DNA of 5,878 nt, taken from Candidatus Delongbacteria bacterium (GTDB lineage: Bacteria; UBA4055). The translations under genes and the position numbers were made by a program. Position 1 is the first letter of the stretch; the number at the start of each line of letters is the position of its first letter. A model generated the notes under the pieces. That model worked only from the letters and a program-made list of their open reading frames with translations, was not told where the DNA came from and did no database searches. Where the stretch lies: positions 1 to 5,878 of the forward strand of contig JAKLPX010000223.1 of the NCBI GenBank assembly GCA_022013635.1, given 5' to 3'. Positions 1-5,878 of the stretch are shown here, piece by piece.

Positions 1-172
1 CAACAATATTTTTTTAATATATTAATCAATAATAATTTTTATTTATAAATACTTAAATTATAATCTTTGATTATAGATAATGCAAGAAGATTATATTTAT
101 ATTTATTGATATGAAAAAGGTATAGTTGTTGACAATTTCTTCTGAAAAGATCTGTGTTATCAACAAATCCGT
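1..172. other. AT-rich non-coding left edge
   Basis: No open reading frame of useful length exists here on either strand. The only plus-strand ATG (111) runs into a stop after four codons. The stretch is almost pure A/T up to about position 110 and contains a small perfect inverted repeat (arms 59-65 and 69-75, TATAATC / GATTATA, 3-nt loop) without a clear T-tail. It most likely combines the 3' end of the minus-strand antiporter transcript with upstream DNA of a gene outside the window. I cannot assign a promoter with confidence. Confidence 0.6.
126..166 (-). terminator. Candidate hairpin terminator after the antiporter gene
   Basis: Just 3' of the antiporter stop codon, the minus-strand RNA can form a 10-bp stem (157-166 with 126-135) that contains a single G-U pair. 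The 21-nt loop can itself fold into a small UCUU/AAGA helix. A U-rich stretch (CCUUUUUC, about 114-121) follows a few nucleotides downstream. On the plus strand the same wobble becomes a C-A mismatch, so the structure fits minus-strand transcription better. The stem is AT-rich and the T-run is not immediately adjacent, so this is a weak or imperfect intrinsic terminator at best. Confidence 0.35.
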
Positions 173-1870
173 TTAATCATCAAGGAAATAGTTAAAGTTT
201 TTGTGCTCCTGTTCAGTAAGTATCTCGCAGACTTGATCAGCCGTTCTGCATTTGAACAGTTTTTCCTTTATTTCGTTATCAGAGATCATCTTTGAAATCT
301 CGCTCAACACGGCAAGATGAAGGTCTGCCTTATGCTTTTTTGGAGTGATTATCAATATTATCAAGTGTACCGGTTTCCCGTCTAATGAGTCAAATTCTAC
401 GCCATCGCGTGATATTCCGAGCGCTCCCCAAATAACCGGTCCGGATTGGACAACACCATGAGGTATCGCAATGCCTTTTCCTATTCCTGTGGACATATCA
501 TTTTCTCTTGCCAGCACACTTTCGAGGATATCATCTTTGAATTTTCTCGATCCTTTATGGGATCTGATAAAGAAATCAACAATTTCTTCAATTGCCTCAA
601 ACTTAGTTCTCGCTTTAATATTCGGATTGATGAATTCTTCGGATAAGAACTCTATCAATTGAGGACGGTCCTTATTAGTCTCCCCGCTTTTTATCAAGGC
701 ATATTTAGTAGCCATCGGACCTATGATCTCATTCAAAGTAACGGTCGCCAGGATTAAGGTGGTTAAGAACCTTTGAATCTCGGTAATTCCTTCCACATTC
801 GCTGCCAAGGTTACAAGACCGATTGCAACTCCTGCCTGCGGGATAAGCGAAATACCTATATTCTTATATATTCTTTCCGGCGAACCATAGAAGTAAGCTC
901 CGAGAGTCCCTCCGACGGATTTTGTAAATGCTCTGATCAGAAAGTATGCTAATGCCATAAATCCGGTAACCGCAAGACTGCGAATATCAAGATGCGTTCC
1001 AGCAACCGTAAAGAAAATAATTATGATTATATATTCGATGTCTTCAAACACAGTTAATATTTTTTTCCTGTATGAGCTTGTATTTATGATAGTCATACCG
1101 GCGATCATATTCGGCAGCATATTATTAAGATTAAATGCCTGCGACAATCCCGTTGATGCAAATACTGCAATCAGTACAGATGTAAGTATGAGTTTGTCGG
1201 AATCTGTATTCTTTTCGGCGAAATATTTTATGAATAATCCGCAGCTGATCCCAATGACCAGTTCAATTGAAAGCTCCTCAATTATATTTAAAAGCATTGT
1301 CACTGCATGGACACTGCCTCCGATCAGGATTGATCTTGATCCCAAGACAAGACTGAACATCGCAATTGCCGTAAAATTATTTACAGCAACGACCGGCATT
1401 AAGGTATTAACAAACAAACCTTTGGATTTGGTATCTTTTACGACAGAAACAATAGCTGCCGGAGAAGTTGATATTGAAATTGAAGCGATCAGTAAGGATA
1501 AGAACAAATTGTCCAGGATTAGAAAATGAAATATCATAAATACCGAAGTAAATGTTAATAGAATTTCACCTGCTGAAATAGAAACAACCCTTTTTCCCGA
1601 GTTCTTTAATTTATGGAAATCTATATGTGCTCCGATCGTGAAAGACATTAAACCCAGAGCGATATAATTTATTCCAGCAAACCCGTGAGTAGTCCTATCT
1701 GTTACAAAACCGAGAACAGGTTCGCCGACTATAATGCCAGCGGCAATATATCCTGTGATCATCGGCAGGTGTATCTTTTTAGCCAAATACGCCAGTGTTA
1801 TTCCCAGTGACATCAGAATTGTCAGCGTAAAAAACGGGTTGTTGTCAAATAGTGCTTTAAATTCTATCAT
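173..1870 (-). CDS. CPA2-type cation:proton antiporter fused to a PTS EIIA domain
   Basis: This 565-residue inner-membrane protein has about 13 hydrophobic segments between residues 13 and 390, in the layout of CPA2 (KefB/NhaS3-like) monovalent cation:proton antiporters. Family signatures include LPMITGYIAAGIIVGE (35-50), FTIGAHID (77-84), the unwound-helix region TSPAAI (135-140) and IPQAGVAIGL (343-352). A soluble domain from about residue 403 to 555 is a PTS EIIA type 2 (fructose/nitrogen-type) domain, recognised by STGIGKGIAIPHG (460-472). His471 is the expected phosphorylated residue. Such fusions suggest that phosphate from HPr/NPr tunes the transport, which is inference here. Unusually, the site where CPA2 proteins normally carry acidic residues (DD, QD) reads VNN, with Asn164 and Asn165 both encoded AAT. 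The transported ion (Na+ or K+) cannot be told from sequence. The ATG at 1870 is backed by a TTGAGG ribosome site six bases upstream per the GAGG core, and the hydrophobic N-terminus starts soon after it. It lies 104 bp downstream of the lysozyme-like gene on the same strand. Confidence 0.9.
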   Translation of the reverse strand: MIEFKALFDNNPFFTLTILMSLGITLAYLAKKIHLPMITGYIAAGIIVGEPVLGFVTDRTTHGFAGINYIALGLMSFTIGAHIDFHKLKNSGKRVVSISAGEILLTFTSVFMIFHFLILDNLFLSLLIASISISTSPAAIVSVVKDTKSKGLFVNTLMPVVAVNNFTAIAMFSLVLGSRSILIGGSVHAVTMLLNIIEELSIELVIGISCGLFIKYFAEKNTDSDKLILTSVLIAVFASTGLSQAFNLNNMLPNMIAGMTIINTSSYRKKILTVFEDIEYIIIIIFFTVAGTHLDIRSLAVTGFMALAYFLIRAFTKSVGGTLGAYFYGSPERIYKNIGISLIPQAGVAIGLVTLAANVEGITEIQRFLTTLILATVTLNEIIGPMATKYALIKSGETNKDRPQLIEFLSEEFINPNIKARTKFEAIEEIVDFFIRSHKGSRKFKDDILESVLARENDMSTGIGKGIAIPHGVVQSGPVIWGALGISRDGVEFDSLDGKPVHLIILIITPKKHKADLHLAVLSEISKMISDNEIKEKLFKCRTADQVCEILTEQEHKNFNYFLDD

Positions 1871-1974
1871 TATACCTCAAGTTTTTTACGAATTCAAACT
1901 TCTATAAAAATAAGATATTTTAGGAGTAAAAGCAAAAGAATAAAATTAATTCTCGCAGTTTATATCCTGTTCTG
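1871..1974 (-). promoter_or_regulatory. Leader of the antiporter gene with SD and small hairpin
   Basis: This is the 104-bp gap between the two minus-strand genes. It carries the antiporter Shine-Dalgarno (TTGAGG, complement of 1875-1880). Directly before it is a 6-bp perfect inverted repeat (arms 1896-1901 and 1879-1884, AAGTTT / AAACTT in mRNA sense, 11-nt loop) whose 3' arm abuts the GAGG core. The rest is AT-rich. Only poor -35/-10 matches can be found, for example TTTACT and TATAGA with an 18-bp spacer. Whether the antiporter has its own promoter or is read through from the upstream gene is open. Confidence 0.35.
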
Positions 1975-2688
1975 TCAGTGATAAGATTCTAATCTTTTAA
2001 GCCAGCCCTTCAAAAAGGACAGATCGTTTCTTTCATCCGTATAATTATTAACTCTCCGGGTCAGTGTTTCTGAAGCTGATATGATAAAGTTTTCGAGATC
2101 ATGTTTTTTCATTCCTTCAAGTACCTGTAAAAGCCCCCATCCTTCGTCTTTTATTTGTTCTTCCTTGTCAAGTCCTGTACCCTTAAAGTTCAGGTAGTCA
2201 ACAACTGCAAATCTGCCTTCGGGTGTTAACGAAAGTGCGTTAAGAGCATTTTTCGCCTGAGGGTTGAAATCGAGAATTTCATTTATGGAATCCATCGCTT
2301 TAAAGATGATGAATACAGCCTGGACATTCATTGTCGAATACAGCCATTCGATAAATGCAGGTTTTTGAGGGTCTGAGTCCAATTCTTCCCTGTTTTTCCA
2401 CGCACAGCCTGTAAATTTATGCCTTAAAATAAACTCAGGCACAGGTTCGCGTTTTTTCAGATAAAATGCGATCAGTTCGGGGAACTGTTCCACAAAGGGG
2501 AATTTCTTACCTGCCGGTAACCAGATGAAATGACCTATCCCGAGAGCCGGAAATTCCTCTTTCGGACTCCACCAGACAAGATATTCTTTTTTTGATGCGC
2601 ACTCATTGGAAAACAGCTTAATGCCGATAAGTCTGAATTCATCGGCGGTAATAGTCCTGAAATTATTCATAAATTCTCGTTCAGTCAT
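1975..2688 (-). CDS. Conserved hypothetical protein with lysozyme-like Glu/GIGH signature
   Basis: This 237-residue protein has no named function that I recognise. Near its N-terminus it shows SNEC (27-30), then ALGIGHFIW (48-56), an arrangement like the catalytic Glu and following GIGH of T4-type (GH24) lysozymes, with a Glu-to-Gly spacing of 21 against 17 in T4 lysozyme. From memory, a family of uncharacterised bacterial proteins shares this block and two further ones seen here: VVDYLNFKGTG (162-172) with GWGLLQVLEGM (183-193), and a C-terminal GWxxRL-like motif (228-233, GWLKRL). Remembered relatives often have a signal peptide, whereas this one starts with a polar segment and has no membrane helix, so it looks cytoplasmic. 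By analogy Glu29 could be catalytic, but no activity should be assumed. Three cysteine or histidine sites (Cys30, His53, Cys95) are visible, with no clear metal motif. The start is supported by TTGGAG (complement of 2695-2700), six bases before ATG. Met7 is an alternative start without an equally good ribosome site. Confidence 0.8.
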   Translation of the reverse strand: MTEREFMNNFRTITADEFRLIGIKLFSNECASKKEYLVWWSPKEEFPALGIGHFIWLPAGKKFPFVEQFPELIAFYLKKREPVPEFILRHKFTGCAWKNREELDSDPQKPAFIEWLYSTMNVQAVFIIFKAMDSINEILDFNPQAKNALNALSLTPEGRFAVVDYLNFKGTGLDKEEQIKDEGWGLLQVLEGMKKHDLENFIISASETLTRRVNNYTDERNDLSFLKGWLKRLESYH

Positions 2689-2789
2689 AGATCACTCCAA
2701 TTTTAAACTCTATGTAATATAAAGAATTAATTTTGTAAGAAGGATAAAATTGTTTATTTTTCACAGTTGAAATAATTAAGGCATTATGC
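2689..2789. promoter_or_regulatory. Divergent intergenic region between the lysozyme-like gene and PNP
   Basis: These 101 bp separate the 5' ends of two divergently transcribed genes, so both promoters, or the minus-strand operon promoter and the PNP promoter, should lie here. The minus-strand SD is TTGGAG at 2695-2700. PNP has only a weak TAAGG (2777-2781) eight bases before its ATG. AATAAT (2771-2776) resembles a -10 element for the plus strand but lacks a well-placed -35. A perfect 8-bp inverted repeat (CAATTTTA at 2698-2705, TAAAATTG at 2745-2752) flanks the middle, and in such AT-rich DNA it could be chance. Confidence 0.4.
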
Positions 2790-3563
2790 ATGGAAATCGA
2801 ACCTGCGGTGAAATATCTTCAAAATAAACTTGATACTAAAAATATTGATATAGCGATCATTTTGGGCAGCGGACTTTCTTTTATCGAAGATAATATGGAT
2901 AATCTGAAGTGTATAAAAACAGTTGAAATTCCGAATTATCCGGCTTCAACGGTAACGGGTCATAAAGGAACTATAAGCACAGGTTTTTATAACGGGAAAA
3001 AGCTTATGATACTTGCAGGTCGAGTCCATTATTATGAAGGTTACAGCTATGAAGAAGTTGTTTTTCCGATAGATCTTTTAAGCGAAATAGGAGTGAAAAA
3101 ACTTCTTTTGACAAATGCGGCAGGCGGAATTAACAAGGATTACGAGCCTTGTTCAATAGTAGTTCTGGAAAATTGCATAGCCCCGTTCTCGCCGTTGTTC
3201 AAAGATCAGATCGAAAATCCTTATTCTTCGGAAATGAATAATTTAATTTCGGAAGCAGGCGGGAGAAAAAATATAAAAATTCATAAAGGGTGTTACGCAT
3301 ATATGTCCGGACCAAGCTTTGAAACAAAAGCGGAAATAGAATATTTAAGAATTTTGGGGGGAGATGTTGTCGGTATGTCAACCGTACCGGAAACCGTCAG
3401 AGCTGTTAAAAACGGATTGGAAGTATCGGCTGTTTCAAGGGTATCGAATATGGGGACGGGAATTACGGGAAAATCGCTTTCACACATTGAAGTGCTTGAA
3501 ACAGCGAAATATTCTCAAACGAATTTCATCAATCTTTTGAAAAAATTCATAGAAATTATATAA
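2790..3563 (+). CDS. Purine nucleoside phosphorylase, trimeric (PNP/MTAP) family
   Basis: This cytoplasmic enzyme of purine salvage is expected to split (deoxy)inosine or guanosine with phosphate into base and (deoxy)ribose 1-phosphate. Family motifs occur in order: the phosphate-loop GSGLS (26-30), TGHKG (56-60, His58), GRVHYYEG (77-84, Arg78 and His80), NAAGGIN (109-115), GPSFET (174-179), GMSTVPE (195-201) and VSNMGTGI (218-225). Glu178 and Asn220 match human Glu201 and Asn243, which read 6-oxopurines, so an inosine/guanosine-type specificity is more likely than methylthioadenosine. The usual DHINLTGxNPL...GxRFPDM block is strongly reduced to residues of about 127-151, with no HINLTG and no RFPDM. 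At 257 residues the protein is shorter than the usual 270 or so. The active-site residues listed are intact, so it is probably an active but divergent member. The ATG at 2790 is preferred because motif 1 follows at the normal distance; a nearby ATG at 2786 is in another frame. It is followed after 56 bp by yigZ. Confidence 0.9.
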   Translation: MEIEPAVKYLQNKLDTKNIDIAIILGSGLSFIEDNMDNLKCIKTVEIPNYPASTVTGHKGTISTGFYNGKKLMILAGRVHYYEGYSYEEVVFPIDLLSEIGVKKLLLTNAAGGINKDYEPCSIVVLENCIAPFSPLFKDQIENPYSSEMNNLISEAGGRKNIKIHKGCYAYMSGPSFETKAEIEYLRILGGDVVGMSTVPETVRAVKNGLEVSAVSRVSNMGTGITGKSLSHIEVLETAKYSQTNFINLLKKFIEII

Positions 3564-3584
3564 AAAATCAATATTCTTCTTATC

Positions 3585-3613
3585 TTTACATTGACTCGTA
3601 ACTTAATTATATT
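3585..3613 (+). promoter_or_regulatory. Sigma70-like promoter for yigZ
   Basis: TTTACA (3585-3590, five of six to TTGACA) and TATATT (3608-3613, five of six to TATAAT) are separated by exactly 17 bp in the 56-bp gap after PNP. Transcription would start about six to seven bases after the -10 box, at or next to the A of the yigZ ATG (3620). No Shine-Dalgarno is visible before that ATG, which fits a leaderless mRNA. If the organism is a true Bacteroidota, its primary sigma factor uses a different -7/-33 consensus and this reading weakens. Confidence 0.45.
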
Positions 3614-3619
3614 TACGGT

Positions 3620-4234
3620 ATGGAAAAAGAGCTGTACACGACAATTAAGAAAAATGCAGAAAAAGAGATAGAAAAAGTAAAAGGGTCTCGGTTTATCGGA
3701 CGGTTGATAAAAGCGACCGACAGAGAAAATGCAGAAGCCGAATTGGAAATGATCAGGAAAAAATACTACAACGCTACGCATAATTGTTTCGCATACACTG
3801 TCGGAATGAATGATCAGATCATTATCCGATCAAGCGATGACGGAGAGCCTTCCGGAACTGCAGGAAAGCCGATTTTAACTGTAATTGAGGGCAGCGGACT
3901 GTCGAATGTTCTGCTTGTAGTTACAAGATACTATGGAGGAACGAATCTCGGGACAGGCGGACTTATTAAAGCTTATACCGGGGCGGCAAAAGAAGTGATC
4001 GAAGCGGCTGAAAAGGAAATTATTGAGATAAAAAAGAATATTTCATTCAGTTACTGCTACGATATGACAAATTTAGCGATGAATATTATCAATAAGTACG
4101 AAGGTATGGTTGTGTCAACAGAATTTCATGATTTTCCAAGGGTAAAAATTTCAATTAATAAGGGTTATGAAACAGATTTTAAAAATGAAATATTTGACAG
4201 AAGCAACGGCGCAATAAAGGTTGAATTATGCTGA
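3620..4234 (+). CDS. yigZ: YigZ/IMPACT (UPF0029) family protein
   Basis: This 204-residue protein of normal family length has the two-domain YigZ architecture. The N-terminal UPF0029/IMPACT domain (about 15-130) carries the signature blocks ATHNCFAY (52-59), DDGEPSGTAGKPIL (73-86) and VVTRYYGGTNLGTGGL (100-115). A ferredoxin-like C-terminal domain (DUF1949, about 140-197) follows. It is soluble and cytoplasmic. Eukaryotic IMPACT regulates the kinase GCN2. The bacterial role is unsettled, and RNA- or ribosome-linked functions have been proposed from the fold. The ATG at 3620 is the only sensible start, because the conserved helix begins within about 15 residues. It has no SD, see the promoter entry. 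Its last codons overlap the CNNM gene start by 7 bp, so the two are probably translated in a coupled way. Confidence 0.93.
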   Translation: MEKELYTTIKKNAEKEIEKVKGSRFIGRLIKATDRENAEAELEMIRKKYYNATHNCFAYTVGMNDQIIIRSSDDGEPSGTAGKPILTVIEGSGLSNVLLVVTRYYGGTNLGTGGLIKAYTGAAKEVIEAAEKEIIEIKKNISFSYCYDMTNLAMNIINKYEGMVVSTEFHDFPRVKISINKGYETDFKNEIFDRSNGAIKVELC

Positions 4235-5472
4235 TATTATTAATTACTGTAGCATTTATATTTTCGGCATTTTTTTCCTTTTCCGAGACAGTTTTTACCG
4301 TTGTTGACAGGCTGATGATCAGAGTTTGGAGTAAAACGGGGTTGAATTCCGCGGTAAGAACAAAAAAACTCATTAAAAATCCAGATAATTTTCTGATACC
4401 CATTTTAGTTGGGAATAACATTGCCAATGTAGCTTACGCAACTTTCTTCACCTATCTTTTTGCGGATATGAAGTGGAAATTTTCGCATTTTCAAAGTACG
4501 ATCTTTATTACAATTATTCTTGTAATTTTCGCTGAAATACTTCCAAAAATATTTGGTAAAAAATATGCAAATAAATTAAGTTTAAAATTGATTTATCCTT
4601 TTTTTGTAATTAAAATCATTCTATCGCCAATATCTTTTATTGTAGGAAAAATAAGCAGAAGAATTATGAAATCAATGAAAATCCCTTTAAATAAAAGCAA
4701 TTGGATTTTGATATCAAAAAGCGACATTGACCTTATCGTTAAAGAAGCGGTAAAAGCCGAAGCTGTAAATAAAAAGGACGCGGAAATAATAAAAAGGATA
4801 CTTAATCTAGAACAGAAAAAAATAAAGGAAATAATGCTGCACAGGAAAAGCATAATTGCCGTTGATATTAACAGTCCTATTTACAAATTAAAGAAAATGG
4901 TAATGCTTACCTCTTTTTCAAAGATAATAATTTACGAAAATGATCTCGACAATATTAAAGGAGTTGTTTTTGTAAATGATCTGTTAAAGGAAACCAAAGA
5001 AATAACAGATATTGTAAGACCGGTAATATTTGTCAGGGAAAGTTCGAGCGTTTTAACTGTATTCAAAATATTGAAAAAAGAAAAAGCTACCATCTGTATT
5101 GCTATAGATGAATTCGGGGGTTGCGTAGGTCTTGTAACTATGCATGATATTCTGGAACTGATAGTCGGAAGGGTTGACGATCCTCACGACAGTCTTCTTT
5201 CGGACATGGGAATAATTTACCGTCGAGAGCAAAAAATTTTAATTCTCAACGGCAGCGCGGATTTGGAGGAACTTGACAAGATGATCGGAAGTATCATAGG
5301 AAAAGAAAAAAGGATATTCGGAGACAGGAACGAAACTATAAACGGGTTTATTATAAATCATTTAAAAAGGATACCTGAACAAGGAGAAATACTTGAGATT
5401 GAAAATCTTGTATTCAAAATTGTAAAGGCAAAAAGAAACTATATCGAAACGATTATTATTCAATTACCGTAA
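4228..5472 (+). CDS. CNNM/CorC-type transporter (DUF21, CBS pair, CorC_HlyC domain)
   Basis: This 414-residue membrane protein shows the full CNNM/HlyC-CorC layout. The N-terminal DUF21 domain has hydrophobic segments near 1-17, 54-78, 88-108 and 120-142 and the motifs FSFSETVF (16-23), VGNNIANVAYA (61-71) and EILPKIFGKKYA (103-114). A linker helix leads to a CBS pair: the first from about 201 (EIMLHRKSIIAVD), the second from about 262, ending in IDEFGGCVGLVTMHDILELIVG. A C-terminal CorC_HlyC domain follows (about 336-412) with LNGSADLEELDKMIG and INGFIINHLKRIPEQG. Family members are linked to Mg2+ (often Na+-coupled) export or Mg2+/Co2+ resistance, with CBS domains binding ATP-Mg. The older hemolysin name is misleading. 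The usual IMTPR at the first CBS reads IMLHR. The ATG at 4228 has AAAGG seven bases upstream (4216-4220) and lies inside the end of yigZ. Confidence 0.92.
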   Translation: MLILLITVAFIFSAFFSFSETVFTVVDRLMIRVWSKTGLNSAVRTKKLIKNPDNFLIPILVGNNIANVAYATFFTYLFADMKWKFSHFQSTIFITIILVIFAEILPKIFGKKYANKLSLKLIYPFFVIKIILSPISFIVGKISRRIMKSMKIPLNKSNWILISKSDIDLIVKEAVKAEAVNKKDAEIIKRILNLEQKKIKEIMLHRKSIIAVDINSPIYKLKKMVMLTSFSKIIIYENDLDNIKGVVFVNDLLKETKEITDIVRPVIFVRESSSVLTVFKILKKEKATICIAIDEFGGCVGLVTMHDILELIVGRVDDPHDSLLSDMGIIYRREQKILILNGSADLEELDKMIGSIIGKEKRIFGDRNETINGFIINHLKRIPEQGEILEIENLVFKIVKAKRNYIETIIIQLP

Positions 5473-5479
5473 AAACTGC

Positions 5480-5484
5480 AGGAG
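5480..5484 (+). promoter_or_regulatory. Strong Shine-Dalgarno of the propeller-protein gene
   Basis: AGGAG lies five bases before the ATG at 5490, in the 17-bp gap after the CNNM stop codon. It is the best ribosome site on the plus strand of this window and fixes the start of the last gene. The short gap leaves no room for a separate promoter here, so the gene is probably cotranscribed with the CNNM gene. Confidence 0.75.
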
Positions 5485-5489
5485 TAAAA

Positions 5490-5878
5490 ATGCTGAAAAA
5501 AATTATTGCAATACTGTTTTTGATCGCCGGTTTACTTTTGGCAACAGAAATTGAATGTATAACTTACTGCTCAATTACTAAAGGCTTTGATGTTAAAGAA
5601 TATGGCGGGATTTTATATTTCGGCACAGACGGCGGTTTGATAGTAAATTCCGACGGCGAAAATAAAATTTATGACAGCGACGACGGACTTTATAAAGTGA
5701 GTGTAACATGCGTTGAAAAAGATTTCCGGAATCTTTTCTGGCTGGGACATAACGATTGTTCGTTTTCGGTTTACGATATCAATAAGAAAAGCACAGAGTA
5801 TTTAAACGAAATAGAACAGTCCGGTATTTATTCTCTGAATAAAATATATTCTTCCGATAAATTTATTTATATAGCCAC
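5490..5878 (+). CDS. Exported beta-propeller-like protein, 5' part only
   Basis: The gene is open from its ATG to the window edge (129 complete codons) and continues beyond. Residues 1-18 form a signal peptide: MLKK, a hydrophobic core, then LLLA before TEIE, with probable signal peptidase I cleavage after Ala18. There is no lipobox. The mature part begins with repeats of the WD/Reg_prop/PorZ-propeller style: GGILYFGTDGGLIVNS (39-54), then a DSDDGLYKVSVTCVEKD segment (63-79) and LFWLGHND (83-90), the pattern of a blade strand, a Gly-Gly-Leu turn, and a new strand. Such propellers occur in Bacteroidota PorZ-like secretion-linked proteins and in periplasmic sensor domains of FCB bacteria. The C-terminal part that would separate these (sorting domain, kinase, adhesin) is missing, so no function is assigned. 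It lies 17 bp after the CNNM gene with a strong SD. Confidence 0.75.
   Translation, partial: MLKKIIAILFLIAGLLLATEIECITYCSITKGFDVKEYGGILYFGTDGGLIVNSDGENKIYDSDDGLYKVSVTCVEKDFRNLFWLGHNDCSFSVYDINKKSTEYLNEIEQSGIYSLNKIYSSDKFIYIA

Noticed and set aside
59..75. Small hairpin TATAATC-TTT-GATTATA
   Set aside because: The stem is A-T rich, no T-run follows on either strand, and such repeats are expected by chance in this composition, so it is not called as a terminator or operator.
446..662. Two short plus-strand open frames opposite the EIIA domain
   Set aside because: They overlap each other and the well-supported EIIA coding sequence on the other strand, and their translations show no recognisable motif.
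1023..1529. 168-codon plus-strand open frame inside the antiporter gene
   Set aside because: It is the antisense of membrane-helix codons of a clearly conserved protein and has no ribosome site and no family motifs.
3199..3781. Three minus-strand open frames opposite PNP and yigZ
   Set aside because: They are antisense to strongly conserved motifs and show no family signature or start signal.
4179..4853. Minus-strand frames (4179-4427 and 4593-4853) opposite the CNNM gene
   Set aside because: Their hydrophobic translations are the usual mirror of AT-rich membrane-protein codons.
1..5878. Mobile element, CRISPR array, tRNA or defence system
   Set aside because: I found no transposase, integrase, regularly spaced repeats, cloverleaf or defence-gene motifs. 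The genes are mostly conserved chromosomal families.

Overview
The window is AT-rich, densely coded bacterial chromosome with no sign of mobile DNA, CRISPR or RNA genes. It holds five complete protein genes and the 5' end of a sixth. The last gene starts an exported protein with a beta-propeller-like N-terminus, of a style common in the Fibrobacteres-Chlorobi-Bacteroidetes (FCB) supergroup and related uncultured phyla such as Cloacimonadota or Delongbacteria. Together with the low GC this makes an FCB-type organism my best guess. It is only a guess, because no marker gene is present.

The left half is on the minus strand. Read in transcription order, it starts with a 237-residue uncharacterised protein with a lysozyme-like Glu...GIGH signature (1975-2688). 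A CPA2-type cation:proton antiporter fused to a C-terminal PTS EIIA domain follows (173-1870), then a probable weak terminator (126-166). The left edge (1-172) is AT-rich non-coding DNA.

A 101-bp divergent intergenic region (2689-2789) separates this from the plus-strand half. That half holds a compact trimeric-type purine nucleoside phosphorylase (2790-3563), a YigZ/IMPACT family protein (3620-4234), a CNNM/CorC-type membrane protein with CBS domains (4228-5472, overlapping yigZ by 7 bp) and the start of the exported propeller-like protein (5490 to the window edge). A good sigma70-like promoter sits directly before yigZ and may give a leaderless mRNA. The yigZ, CNNM and propeller genes look like one transcription unit.

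Functionally the window mixes membrane ion homeostasis (antiporter, CNNM transporter), purine salvage and conserved poorly understood proteins. I do not see a multi-gene defence or biosynthetic system. The points most worth checking are the antiporter, where Asn-Asn stands at the expected acidic ion-binding pair while the EIIA phospho-histidine is intact; the lysozyme-like orphan without a signal peptide; and the shortened substrate-loop region of the phosphorylase.
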